DNA of 64,000 nucleotides from Embleya sp045207785 (GTDB taxonomy: Bacteria; Actinomycetota; Actinomycetes; Streptomycetales; Streptomycetaceae), in NCBI RefSeq assembly GCF_045207785.1, contig NZ_CP108776.1, positions 4,526,001 through 4,590,000 on the forward strand, in the 5' to 3' direction. The notes beneath the pieces are model-generated. The model saw nothing but the letters and a program-made list of their open reading frames with translations. It did no database searches and was not told where the DNA came from. A program made the position numbers and the translations under genes. Below, one piece after another: positions 16,480-25,199 of this stretch. Position 1 is the stretch's first letter. Every line of letters begins with the position of its first letter.

Positions 16480-18345
16480 GTGCCCACGCGCCATGACATC
16501 CGCAACGTCGCCATCGTCGCCCACGTCGACCACGGCAAGACCACCCTCGTCGACGCCATGCTGAAGCAGGCGGGCACGTTCAGTGCCCACCACCAGATGG
16601 ACGACCGGGTGATGGACTCCAACGACTTGGAGCGCGAGAAGGGCATCACCATTCTCGCGAAGAACACCGCCGTCGCCTATCACCCCAAGGACGGTGGCCC
16701 CACGGTCACCATCAACATCATCGACACGCCCGGCCACGCCGACTTCGGCGGCGAGGTGGAGCGCGGACTGTCGATGGTGGACGGTGTCGTGCTGCTCGTC
16801 GACGCTTCGGAGGGCCCGCTCCCGCAGACCCGCTTCGTGCTCCGCAAGGCGCTCGCGGCGAAGATGCCGGTCATCCTGTGCATCAACAAGGTCGACCGTC
16901 CCGACTCGCGCATCTCCGAGGTCGTCGACGAGACCTACGAGCTGTTCATGGACCTGGACGCGACCGAGGAGCAGATCGAGTTCCCGATCGTCTACGCGTG
17001 CGCGCGGGACGGCGTGGCCACCCTCGTGCGCCCGTCCGACGGCTCGGTGCCGACGGACAGCGACAGCCTGGAGCCGTTCTTCCAGGCGATCCTGGACTCC
17101 ATCCCGGCTCCCGAGTACGAGGAGGGCGCGCCGCTCCAGGCGCACGTGACCAACCTGGACGCGTCGAACTTCCTCGGTCGTATCGCACTGTGCCGCGTGC
17201 ACCAGGGCACGATCCGCAAGGGCCAGCAGGCCTCGTGGTGCCGGCACGACGGCACCATCGAGCGGGTCAAGATCACCGAGCTGCTGATGACCGACCAGCT
17301 CGAGCGCAAGCCCGCCGAGTCGGCCGGTCCCGGCGACATCATCGCGATCGCCGGTATCCCGGACATCATGATCGGCGACACCATCGCCGACCCCGAGGAC
17401 CCGCGCCCGCTGCCGCTCATCACGGTGGACGAGCCCGCGATCTCGATGACCATCGGTACCAACTCCTCGCCGCTCGTCGGCAAGGGCGGCAAGGGCCACA
17501 AGGTCACCGCGCGCCTGGTGAAGGACCGCCTGGAGCGCGAGCTGGTCGGCAACGTGTCGCTGCGCGTGCTCCCGACCGAGCGTCCCGACACGTGGGAGGT
17601 GCAGGGCCGCGGTGAGCTGGCCCTGGCGATCCTCGTGGAGACCATGCGCCGCGAGGGCTTCGAGCTGACCGTCGGCAAGCCGCAGGTGGTCACGCGCGAG
17701 GTCAACGGCAAGATCCACGAGCCGGTCGAGCGACTGACGATCGACTCGCCCGAGGAGTACCTCGGCGGGATCACCCAGCTCCTCGCGTCCCGCAAGGGCC
17801 GCATGGAGACGATGACCAACCACGGCACCGGCTGGATCCGGATGGAGTTCGTGGTCCCGGCCCGCGGCCTGATCGGCTTCCGGACCGAGTTCCTGACCGA
17901 CACCCGCGGCACCGGCATCGCGCACAGCGTGCACGAGGGCTACGAGCCGTGGTTCGGCGAGATCCGGACCCGCAACAACGGCTCGCTCGTCGCCGACCGC
18001 GCGGGTGTCGCGACGCCGTTCGCGATGATGAACCTGCAGGAACGCGGCCAGATGTTCGTCGAGCCGACCACCGAGGTGTACGAGGGCATGATCGTCGGCG
18101 AGAACTCGCGCGCCGACGACATGGACGTCAACATCACCAAGGAGAAGAAGCTCACGAACATGCGCTCGTCAACCTCCGACGAGACCGAGAAGCTGATCCC
18201 GCCGCGCAAGCTGTCCCTGGAGCAGGCCCTCGAGTTCTGCCGCGAGGACGAGTGCATCGAGGTCACCCCGGAGACCGTGCGGATCCGCAAGGTCGTTCTC
18301 GATCAGAAGGAGCGCGGCCGCTCGGCCTCGCGCGCCAAGCGCTGA
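16480..18345 (+). CDS. typA: Translational GTPase TypA/BipA
   Basis: 621 residues from GTG 16480 (VPTRHDIRNVAIVAHVDHGK), with GAGAG upstream. An upstream open extension is not part of the family. TypA is an EF-G-like GTPase that binds the ribosome under stress and in 50S assembly. G1 is AHVDHGKTT, the switch II region is DTPGHADFGGEVERG, G4 is NKVDRP, and the BipA C-terminal part includes TNHGTGWIRMEFVVPARGLI and GLIGFRTEFLTDTRG. The domain order GTPase, domain II, III, V, C-terminal is complete. It is followed by a hairpin and T4 terminator. It lies directly before the bldK-like operon, a neighbourhood I also remember for Streptomyces coelicolor. Confidence 0.95.
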   Translation: MPTRHDIRNVAIVAHVDHGKTTLVDAMLKQAGTFSAHHQMDDRVMDSNDLEREKGITILAKNTAVAYHPKDGGPTVTINIIDTPGHADFGGEVERGLSMVDGVVLLVDASEGPLPQTRFVLRKALAAKMPVILCINKVDRPDSRISEVVDETYELFMDLDATEEQIEFPIVYACARDGVATLVRPSDGSVPTDSDSLEPFFQAILDSIPAPEYEEGAPLQAHVTNLDASNFLGRIALCRVHQGTIRKGQQASWCRHDGTIERVKITELLMTDQLERKPAESAGPGDIIAIAGIPDIMIGDTIADPEDPRPLPLITVDEPAISMTIGTNSSPLVGKGGKGHKVTARLVKDRLERELVGNVSLRVLPTERPDTWEVQGRGELALAILVETMRREGFELTVGKPQVVTREVNGKIHEPVERLTIDSPEEYLGGITQLLASRKGRMETMTNHGTGWIRMEFVVPARGLIGFRTEFLTDTRGTGIAHSVHEGYEPWFGEIRTRNNGSLVADRAGVATPFAMMNLQERGQMFVEPTTEVYEGMIVGENSRADDMDVNITKEKKLTNMRSSTSDETEKLIPPRKLSLEQALEFCREDECIEVTPETVRIRKVVLDQKERGRSASRAKR

Positions 18346-18379
18346 CACCCTGACGGTCGCTCCACGGCGACCCGAAACG

Positions 18380-18420
18380 AGCCGGTGACCTGCGGTCGAA
18401 TCCGCAGGTCACCGGCTTTT
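18380..18420 (+). terminator. Rho-independent terminator after typA
   Basis: Perfect 16-bp stem (AGCCGGTGACCTGCGG and complement) around TCGAAT, followed by TTTT, 34 nt after the typA stop. Confidence 0.9.
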
Positions 18421-18670
18421 CGCATGCTGAGACCAAGTCGATATCTTTGCCCGGTTATATTCGTTATGTTGGCTATGTGAGCAAAATATTCGATCAGTGG
18501 TCGATCAATTTCGAACTTTTAAAGAAACCTAAATGTTAAATTCTTTTCGCTTCAAGGTTTACTCTGACTGCCTCTTGACGTCCGGGTAATTGGGTTGCGA
18601 GAGTCCGTGCGGCCACCAAACCAAACGGCACTCGGTCGAACCCGACCTCACCTCGGGGGTATTTTCGGCA
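18421..18670. other. AT-rich intergenic region before bldKA-like gene
   Basis: About 250 bp without a gene. From about 18425 to 18565 the sequence is strikingly AT-rich for this genome (runs such as GTTATATTCGTTATG and AAATGTTAAATTC) and contains a CGATCA direct repeat at about 18490-18516. It must hold the promoter of the five-gene importer, but no clear -35/-10 pair can be assigned. Confidence 0.6.
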
Positions 18671-19714
18671 ATGACCATGCAACCCCAGCTGGTCCCGGAA
18701 GCGGGCGGATCCCCGACTTCGGGGGAACCAGGCACGGCACTCGACAAAGCGGGCGTAGGCGCCGTACCGAAAGAGATAGTCGGGCGCTCGCCGAGCCAAC
18801 TGGCCTGGCGGCGTTTTCGCAAGGATCGTATCGGCATGGTCTCGACGGCCATAGTGGTTTTCTTTTTCGTGATCGCTTTTGCCGCGCCCTTGATCTCGAA
18901 GCTGTACGGCAAGAACCCCTACACCCGTTACGGCCAGACCGAGCCCGGCCTGCTCAACTCACGCGGCTTCCCGATCGCGCCCAACGGCGGCATGTCCGGG
19001 GACTATTGGTTCGGCATCGAGCCGACCCTCGGTCGGGACGTGCTGACCCAGCTCGTCTACGGCATCCGGACGTCCCTGCTGCTCGCGATCATCGTGGTCC
19101 TGATCGTCACGATCATGGGCACGATCCTGGGGATCACGGCCGGCTACCTCGGCGGCCGGACCGACTACGTGATCAGCCGCGTCATCGACACCCTCCTGGC
19201 GATGCCCTCGCAGCTGTTCTTCATCGCCTTCACGCCGATCGCCCTCGCGCTCTTCGTGAGCGACCGCGAGACCACGCCGACCTGGCTCCGGGCCACGGCG
19301 CTGATCATCGTGCTGTCGCTGTTCGGCTGGTGTCGGATCGCCCGCATCCTGCGCGGGCAGGTGCTGTCGATGCGCGAACGCGAGTTCATCGAAGCCGCCA
19401 AGATCAGCGGCGCGAGCTCCCGGCGGATCATCTTCCGCGAGCTCCTGCCCAACCTGTGGACCCCGATCCTGATCGTCGCGACGATCGAGGTGCCGACCTA
19501 CGTCACCACCGAGGCGGCGCTCTCCTTCCTCGGCGTCGGCATGACGGAGCCGACCCCCGACTGGGGCCGGATGATCCACAAGGGCTTCGAGAACATGCAG
19601 AGCGACGTCACGTACATGGCCTTCCCGGCCGCCGCGATGGTCCTCTTCGTGCTCGCCTTCAACCTCTTCGGCGACTCGGTTCGCGACGCGCTGGACCCCA
19701 AGGCCAACCGATGA
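18671..19714 (+). CDS. bldKA: Oligopeptide ABC importer permease, BldKA-like
   Basis: 347 residues from ATG 18671; a second ATG follows two codons later. OppC/DppC-type inner-membrane permease. A soluble N-terminus (about 1-55) is followed by six membrane segments (VSTAIVVFFFVIAFAAPLI, LLLAIIVVLIVTIMGTIL, LFFIAFTPIALALFV and others) and the ATPase-contacting EAA loop FIEAAKISGASSRRIIFREL. Gene order permease, lipoprotein, permease, ATPase, ATPase is exactly that of Streptomyces bldKABCDE, which imports a peptide signal needed for aerial growth. The symbol rests on that order and the neighbourhood (typA upstream, a second importer downstream), not on a search. It is first in the operon, behind an AT-rich region. 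Confidence 0.8.
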   Translation: MTMQPQLVPEAGGSPTSGEPGTALDKAGVGAVPKEIVGRSPSQLAWRRFRKDRIGMVSTAIVVFFFVIAFAAPLISKLYGKNPYTRYGQTEPGLLNSRGFPIAPNGGMSGDYWFGIEPTLGRDVLTQLVYGIRTSLLLAIIVVLIVTIMGTILGITAGYLGGRTDYVISRVIDTLLAMPSQLFFIAFTPIALALFVSDRETTPTWLRATALIIVLSLFGWCRIARILRGQVLSMREREFIEAAKISGASSRRIIFRELLPNLWTPILIVATIEVPTYVTTEAALSFLGVGMTEPTPDWGRMIHKGFENMQSDVTYMAFPAAAMVLFVLAFNLFGDSVRDALDPKANR

Positions 19715-19847
19715 GGGGGCTTGGTCACGCCCCTGGTCGACGCGCATAAACCGCATCCCGTCAGGGCCTTCAAGACTGCTTCTGGCACTTCCTGCACGCC
19801 GTAAAGCACCAGCCGGGTGAACCCGGATTTCTTGATGAGGGGATTAC

Positions 19848-21611
19848 ATGGAAACGACGGGGAAGCACCGGTTCGCCGCGTTGCTCGCAGTGGGGGCCCT
19901 CGCGGTCTCGGCGTCCGCGTGCAGCAGTGGTGGTGGGGACGACAAGGAAGAGGAGGGCAAGCCGCAGGCCAAGACCGCGGCGGTCTCGGTGGGTACGGCC
20001 GCGGACTCGAAGGGCCCCGCCGCCGAGATCCCCGGTGCCAAGAAGGGCGGCGTGGCCGGTGTCCTGAACCGGAGCGGCTTCGCGCACCTGGACCCCCAGC
20101 GCGCGTACGTCAGCAACCTGATGACCATCTCCGAACTGGTCTCCCGGCGCCTGACCTTCTACAAGAAGGAGGGCGACAAGACCACGCTCGTCGGCGACCT
20201 CGCGACGGACCCGGGCACCACCACCGACGGTGGCAAGACCTGGAAGTACACCCTGAAGGACAACCTCAAGTACGAGGACGGCTCGCCGATCGTGGCGGCG
20301 GACGTCAAGTACGGAGTGGAGCGTTCCTTCCACAAGCCCTACAACCAGGGTCCCAAGTGGGTCCAGCAGTGGCTCACCGGCACCGAGAACTACTTCGAGG
20401 TCTACGAAGGCCCGTTCAACGGCAAGGAGTTGGGCCCCGACAAGATCGAGGTGCCCGACGCGAAGACGATCATCTTCAAGCTGCCCGAGGCGCACCCCGA
20501 CTTCCCCTTCGCGCTCGCCATGGGCACCTCCGCGCCGATGCCGAAGGCCAAGGAGACCAAGGACGACAACGACCGCAAGCCGTTCGCGAGCGGTCCTTAC
20601 AAGATCACCACGCACGAGCCGGACAAGCTCCTGGTGCTGGACAAGAACACGAACTGGGACCCGGCCACCGACGCGATCCGGCACCAGTACGTGGACCAGT
20701 TCAAGTTCGAGCTCGGTGTCGCGGCTCCGCAGCAGTTCCAGCGGCTGACCGCCGCGTCCGGCAGTGACGCGGCCGCGTTCACCCTGAACGAGCGCCCCGA
20801 CGCCAACTTCGCGCAGCAGATCGCGACCGACCCGGCGCTCAAGAACCGGGTCACCGACGCCGTGGGCCCGTACACGAACCGCTGGGACATCAACAACAAG
20901 CGGATCACCGACGTCAACGTCCGCAAGGCGATGCTGACCGCGTTCCCGCGCAACTCGGCCCGACTGGCGGAGGGCGGCCCGACCGCCGGCGACTTCGCGA
21001 ACACGCTCGCGTCGGTGACCCAGCTCGGCTTCGCGCCGTACAAGAGCCTGTTCGACGGCCTGCCGATCGACGGCGACCAGGCCAAGGCCAAGCAGATGCT
21101 GGAAGCGGCCGGCAAGGTCGGCCAGAAGGTCGTCTTCTGCTTCACCACGTCCAAGACCCAGCAGGAGCGCGCGCTGCCCATCATCGACTCGCTGAACAAG
21201 GCGGGCTTCCAGATGGAGCGCAAGGAGATCTCCGACAAGGAGTACTACGACGTCATCGGCAAGCTGGACACCCCCTGCGACCTGTACTGGGCCGGCTGGG
21301 GCGCGGACTGGCCGACCGGCGCCACCGTGTACACCCCGGTCTTCGACGGTCGCAAGATCGTGGACGACGGTGAGAACTACTCGCAGTACAGCAACTCGGG
21401 CGTGAACACGGAGATCGACCGGATCCTCAAGATCACGGACGTGAACCAGCAGGCCGTCGAGTGGATGAAGCTCGACCAGAAGATCATGGAAGACGTGCCG
21501 ACGATCCCGTACCTGTACCAGCGGCACCGTCTGGTCTACGGCCCGCAGATCGGTGGGGCCGGGCTCAACATCCACGGTGCGATCGACCTGCACAACGTCT
21601 TCGTCAAGTAG
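19848..21611 (+). CDS. bldKB: Oligopeptide-binding lipoprotein, BldKB-like
   Basis: 587 residues. Extracellular SBP_bac_5 solute-binding lipoprotein that captures peptides for the importer. The signal sequence KHRFAALLAVGALAVSASAC ends in a lipobox with the lipidated Cys25, followed by a Ser/Gly/Lys-rich tether (residues 26-70). The SBP_bac_5 core follows: DPQRAYVSNLMTISELVSRR, GGKTWKYTLKDNLKYEDGSP, and the C-terminal DLYWAGWGADWPTGATVYTP. The ribosome-binding site is GAGGGG. A near-perfect 19-bp hairpin lies 39 nt after its stop (21651-21691), between it and the next permease. That placement would let the binding protein be made in excess of the membrane parts (known pattern for ABC importers). 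Confidence 0.88.
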   Translation: METTGKHRFAALLAVGALAVSASACSSGGGDDKEEEGKPQAKTAAVSVGTAADSKGPAAEIPGAKKGGVAGVLNRSGFAHLDPQRAYVSNLMTISELVSRRLTFYKKEGDKTTLVGDLATDPGTTTDGGKTWKYTLKDNLKYEDGSPIVAADVKYGVERSFHKPYNQGPKWVQQWLTGTENYFEVYEGPFNGKELGPDKIEVPDAKTIIFKLPEAHPDFPFALAMGTSAPMPKAKETKDDNDRKPFASGPYKITTHEPDKLLVLDKNTNWDPATDAIRHQYVDQFKFELGVAAPQQFQRLTAASGSDAAAFTLNERPDANFAQQIATDPALKNRVTDAVGPYTNRWDINNKRITDVNVRKAMLTAFPRNSARLAEGGPTAGDFANTLASVTQLGFAPYKSLFDGLPIDGDQAKAKQMLEAAGKVGQKVVFCFTTSKTQQERALPIIDSLNKAGFQMERKEISDKEYYDVIGKLDTPCDLYWAGWGADWPTGATVYTPVFDGRKIVDDGENYSQYSNSGVNTEIDRILKITDVNQQAVEWMKLDQKIMEDVPTIPYLYQRHRLVYGPQIGGAGLNIHGAIDLHNVFVK

Positions 21612-21650
21612 TAGCCGTCAGCCCCTCTTTCGGTTGATCCGACGGTGAAG

Positions 21651-21691
21651 CGGTCGGTCCGGGACCCCGAGACGGGGTCCCGGGCCGACCG
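21651..21691 (+). terminator. Intercistronic hairpin after the BldKB-like gene
   Basis: 19-bp stem with a single G-U pair (left arm CGGTCGGTCCGGGACCCCG, loop AGA), located between the lipoprotein gene and the next permease gene. No T-run. Probably a partial terminator or an mRNA-end stabiliser inside an operon rather than a full stop. Confidence 0.75.
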
Positions 21692-21741
21692 CGACGGGAC
21701 GGATCCACCCCCTGGGCACATCGCGGAGGAAGCCCGGCCTC

Positions 21742-22728
21742 ATGCTTCGATTCCTGGTCCGTCGGCTGATCGGCGTAGTGGCGATCCTGCTCGTCATCAG
21801 CGGCATCACGTTCTATCTCTTCTTCGCGGCCTCCGGCGCCGACGACGTCGTACGACTTTCGTGCGGCCGAAACTGCACCCCGGAGATGCGCGAAGTCGTC
21901 CGGCAGAACCTCGGCCTGGACAAATCCCTTCTCGAACAGTTCTGGATCTTCATCTCGGGGATCTTCACGGGCCGGACCATCGGCGACAAGGCGTGCGACG
22001 CCCCGTGTCTGGGCTACTCGTTCGCCAACAACGAGAACGTCTTCGACAAGCTGGTCGACCGCTTCCCGGTGACCCTGTCGCTCGCGATCGGCGCGATCGT
22101 GCTGTGCACGACGATCGGCATCGGGATGGGCGTGCTGGCCGCGTTGAAGCGCGGCAAGACCACCGACAAGGTGACCACCGGCGTCGCGCTGCTCAGCGGC
22201 TCCGCCCCGATCTACGTCCTCGGTCCGCTGTTCATCTACATCTTCGTGCAGCAACTCGGGTGGCTCGACCGGCCGACCGACCCCCCATCGTTCTTCGGCG
22301 ATCCCGGGGGATGGGCGTCCGCGTTGCTGCTGCCGTGGATCTGTCTGATGACGATCCATATGGCGATGTACTGCCGCCTCACCAGATCCACGATGGTCGA
22401 CGTGCTGTCCGAGGACTACATCCGAACACTCAAGGCCAAGGGCCTGTCCGGACGCAGCGTCTACCTCAAACACGCGTTCCGCGGCGCGCTCAGCCCGATC
22501 GTCACCGTCCTCGGTGTCGACATCGGGATCCTGATGAGCGGCACGATCATCACCGAGTCCACCTTCAGTCTGCACGGCATCGGCATGCTCGCGGTGAGCT
22601 CGGTGGTCGATTCGGACCTGCCGATGATGATGGGCGTGGTGATGATCGCGGCCACCTTCACGATGCTCGCGAACCTCGCGGTGGACATGGCCTACGCGGC
22701 CATCGACCCCCGGGTGCGGCTGGCATGA
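21742..22728 (+). CDS. bldKC: Oligopeptide ABC importer permease, BldKC-like
   Basis: 328 residues. OppB/DppB-type permease: N-terminal helix MLRFLVRRLIGVVAILLVIS, a long extracytoplasmic loop (about 35-105, with Cys in SCGRNCTPEM and KACDAPCLGY that may form disulfides), then five membrane helices. The EAA loop is TLKAKGLSGRSVYLKHAFRG. The C-terminal DMAYAAIDPRVRLA is the family ending. It pairs with the BldKA-like permease to form the channel. It begins 130 nt after the lipoprotein gene, beyond the hairpin; the upstream AGGA helps set the start. Confidence 0.87.
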   Translation: MLRFLVRRLIGVVAILLVISGITFYLFFAASGADDVVRLSCGRNCTPEMREVVRQNLGLDKSLLEQFWIFISGIFTGRTIGDKACDAPCLGYSFANNENVFDKLVDRFPVTLSLAIGAIVLCTTIGIGMGVLAALKRGKTTDKVTTGVALLSGSAPIYVLGPLFIYIFVQQLGWLDRPTDPPSFFGDPGGWASALLLPWICLMTIHMAMYCRLTRSTMVDVLSEDYIRTLKAKGLSGRSVYLKHAFRGALSPIVTVLGVDIGILMSGTIITESTFSLHGIGMLAVSSVVDSDLPMMMGVVMIAATFTMLANLAVDMAYAAIDPRVRLA

Positions 22729-22861
22729 CGGGCGTCCCGCGATGAGACTCCGCCGCGCCGCGGCCACGAGGTCCGCCGAATCCGAAGCGTCCAGAGATTC
22801 CACCACGGCCGCGGCGTCCACGGATGCCACGGTTTCCGACGAACAGGCCCGGGAGCAGGAC

Positions 22862-23962
22862 ATGGCCGCCGGCACCGACACCACCGACGGCACTCCGAGT
22901 CTCGTCAAGCAGCGCGATTCGAGCCCGACCGGCGACCGGCCCGACGCCTTCCTGTCGGTCCGCGACCTGCAGGTCCACTTCAACACCGACGACGGCGTGG
23001 TCAAGGCCGTCGACGGGTTGTCCTTCGACGTCGAGAAGGGCCGCACGCTCGGCATCGTCGGCGAGTCCGGATCGGGCAAGTCGGTCTCGTCGCTGACCAT
23101 CCTCGGGCTGCACAATCGCGACCGGACGAAGATCGAGGGCGAGATCCGCTTCGACGGCCACGAGTTGATCCGGATGCCCGAGCGGAAGCTGCGCGACCTG
23201 CGCGGCCGACGGATCTCGATGATCTTCCAGGACCCGCTGACCGCGCTGTCGCCGTTCTATACGGTCGGCGAGCAGATCGCCGAGTCCTACCGCCGGCACA
23301 TGGGCGCCAATCGGCACGACGCGCACGCCCGCGCGATCGAGATGCTCGACCGGGTCGGGATCCCCAATCCCAAGACGCGCGTGAACGACTATCCGCACCA
23401 CTTCTCCGGCGGCATGCGCCAGCGCGCGATGATCGCGATGTCCCTCGTGTGCGACCCCGACCTGCTGATCGCCGACGAGCCGACGACCGCGCTCGACGTT
23501 ACGGTCCAGGCGCAGATCCTCGATCTGCTGCGGGACCTCCAGGACGAGTTCGGCACCGCGATCCTGTTCATCACGCACGACCTGGGCGTGATCGCGTCGA
23601 TGGCGCACGACGTGCTCGTGATGTACGCGGGCAGCAGCATCGAGAAGGGCACCGTGCGGGAGGTGCTCAAGAACCCCCGCCACCCGTACACGTGGGGCCT
23701 GTTGTCGTCGATGCCCAACCTCTCGGGCGACGTCGACATCCCACTGCGGCCGGTCCGCGGCACGCCGCCGAGCCTGTTGTCCCCGCCCTCGGGGTGCCCG
23801 TTCCACCCCCGCTGCGACTACGTCGACGTGGTCGGCGGCGATCGGTGCGCGACCGAACGACCGCCGCTCTCCCTGGTGGACGGTCGCGGCGCCGCGTGCC
23901 ACCTGAGCGCCGAGGACAAGCAGCGGATCTTCATCGACGACGTCCGCCCGCTGCTCGGCTGA
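22862..23962 (+). CDS. bldKD: Oligopeptide ABC importer ATPase, BldKD-like
   Basis: 366 residues from ATG 22862, chosen because GGGAG lies 6 nt upstream. An in-frame ATG at 22742 would add 40 Ser/Ala/Thr-rich residues with no ribosome-binding site and a rare AGA codon. OppD/DppD-type ATPase: Walker A GESGSGKS, Q-loop IFQDPLTALSPF, signature FSGGMRQRAMIAMSL, Walker B LLIADEPTTALDV and switch His in ITHDLGV. The C-terminal oligopeptide/dipeptide extension carries PPSGCPFHPRCDYVD with Cys residues that often bind an iron-sulfur cluster in this family. It works as a heterodimer with the next gene product on the inner face of the membrane. Confidence 0.87.
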   Translation: MAAGTDTTDGTPSLVKQRDSSPTGDRPDAFLSVRDLQVHFNTDDGVVKAVDGLSFDVEKGRTLGIVGESGSGKSVSSLTILGLHNRDRTKIEGEIRFDGHELIRMPERKLRDLRGRRISMIFQDPLTALSPFYTVGEQIAESYRRHMGANRHDAHARAIEMLDRVGIPNPKTRVNDYPHHFSGGMRQRAMIAMSLVCDPDLLIADEPTTALDVTVQAQILDLLRDLQDEFGTAILFITHDLGVIASMAHDVLVMYAGSSIEKGTVREVLKNPRHPYTWGLLSSMPNLSGDVDIPLRPVRGTPPSLLSPPSGCPFHPRCDYVDVVGGDRCATERPPLSLVDGRGAACHLSAEDKQRIFIDDVRPLLG

Positions 23963-24003
23963 CCGCCCAAGCCCGGCCGACGGTAGAAAGCAGGAGAACG
24001 ACG

Positions 24004-25137
24004 ATGACCGAGACGATCAGCGAGTCCCCGGCGCCGACCCCGGACCCCGCGCCCGAGTCGCCCGGCGAGCCGCTGCTCGACGTGCGGGGCCTGGTCAAGT
24101 ACTTCCCCGTCAAGGGGGGCGGCCTGGTCCGCCGCAAGTCACTGAACGTGCGGGCGGTCGACGGGATCGACCTGTCGGTCGGGGCGGGGGAGAGCCTGGG
24201 CCTGGTCGGCGAGTCCGGCTGCGGCAAGTCCACGACCGGCCGGCTGATCAGCCGGCTGCTCGAACCCACCGGCGGCACCATTCGCTACGACGGCAAGGAC
24301 ATCACGCACGCCACCCGGCGGCAGATCGCGCCGATCCGCACCGAGATCCAGATGATCTTCCAGGACCCGTACTCGTCGCTGAACCCGCGGCAGACGGTGG
24401 GCGCGATCATCGCGTCGCCCATGGAGGTCAACGGGATCAATCCCGAAGGTGGCCGAAAGAAGCGGGTCCAGGAGCTCCTCGAGCGCGTGGGCCTCAACCC
24501 CGAGCACTACAACCGCTTCCCGCACGAGTTCTCCGGCGGGCAGCGGCAGCGGATCGGGATCGCCCGCGCGCTCGCGCTGCAGCCGAGGCTGATCGTCGCG
24601 GACGAACCGGTCTCCGCGCTCGACGTGTCGATCCAGGCCCAGGTGGTCAACCTGCTCCAGGGCCTGCAACGGGACATGGGCATCGCGTTCGTGTTCATCG
24701 CGCACGACCTCGCGGTGGTCCGGCACTTCTCGCAGCGGGTCGCGGTGATGTACCTCGGCAAGATCGTCGAGATCGCCGACCGCAAGTCGTTGTACGCGAA
24801 TCCGCACCACCCGTACACGCACACGCTGCTCGCCGCGGTGCCCGAGGCCGACCCGGACAAGAGCGCGAACCGGACACGCGTACACGCGTTCGGGGACATG
24901 CCCAGCCCGATCAATCCGCCCTCCGGATGCCGGTTCCGGACCCGGTGCCCGAAGGCGCAGGACGTGTGCTCGAACGAGGAGCCGCCGCTGATCGGCGTCG
25001 ACACGCTGCTCGCGGGGCACCGCGTCGCGTGTCACTTCCCCGGGCCGATCGAGGCGACCGTGCAGGCCGAGGAGGTCATGCCCGACGCGCGGATCGAAGC
25101 CGCCCTGGAGGCGGGCATCTCGACGGACCCGCAGTAA
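24004..25137 (+). CDS. bldKE: Oligopeptide ABC importer ATPase, BldKE-like
   Basis: 377 residues from ATG 24004, preceded by AGGAGA. OppF/DppF-type ATPase: Walker A GESGCGKST, Q-loop IFQDPYSSLNPRQT, signature FSGGQRQRIGIARAL, Walker B LIVADEPVSALDVS and switch IAHDLAVVRHF. The C-terminal oligopeptide signature is PSGCRFRTRCPKAQDVC. It is the last gene of the first importer operon, followed 26 nt later by a hairpin/T5 terminator. It pairs with the BldKD-like ATPase. The first 55 residues are an acidic Pro-rich extension (PAPTPDPAPESPGEP) longer than in many OppF proteins. Confidence 0.87.
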   Translation: MTETISESPAPTPDPAPESPGEPLLDVRGLVKYFPVKGGGLVRRKSLNVRAVDGIDLSVGAGESLGLVGESGCGKSTTGRLISRLLEPTGGTIRYDGKDITHATRRQIAPIRTEIQMIFQDPYSSLNPRQTVGAIIASPMEVNGINPEGGRKKRVQELLERVGLNPEHYNRFPHEFSGGQRQRIGIARALALQPRLIVADEPVSALDVSIQAQVVNLLQGLQRDMGIAFVFIAHDLAVVRHFSQRVAVMYLGKIVEIADRKSLYANPHHPYTHTLLAAVPEADPDKSANRTRVHAFGDMPSPINPPSGCRFRTRCPKAQDVCSNEEPPLIGVDTLLAGHRVACHFPGPIEATVQAEEVMPDARIEAALEAGISTDPQ

Positions 25138-25163
25138 CGACCGTCGCTTATATCGCAGGATCG

Positions 25164-25199
25164 AACGGGGTGCCACCGATTTGGTGGCATCCCGTTTTT
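25164..25199 (+). terminator. Terminator after the first importer operon
   Basis: 14-bp stem with one G-U pair (AACGGGGTGCCACC, loop GATTT) followed by a T-run, 26 nt after the last ATPase gene. Confidence 0.9.

Noticed and set aside
22742..22861. Longer start of the BldKD-like ATPase
   Set aside because: The ATG at 22742 has no ribosome-binding site and the added 40 residues are low complexity; the ATG at 22862 has GGGAG 6 nt upstream. Kept as an alternative only.
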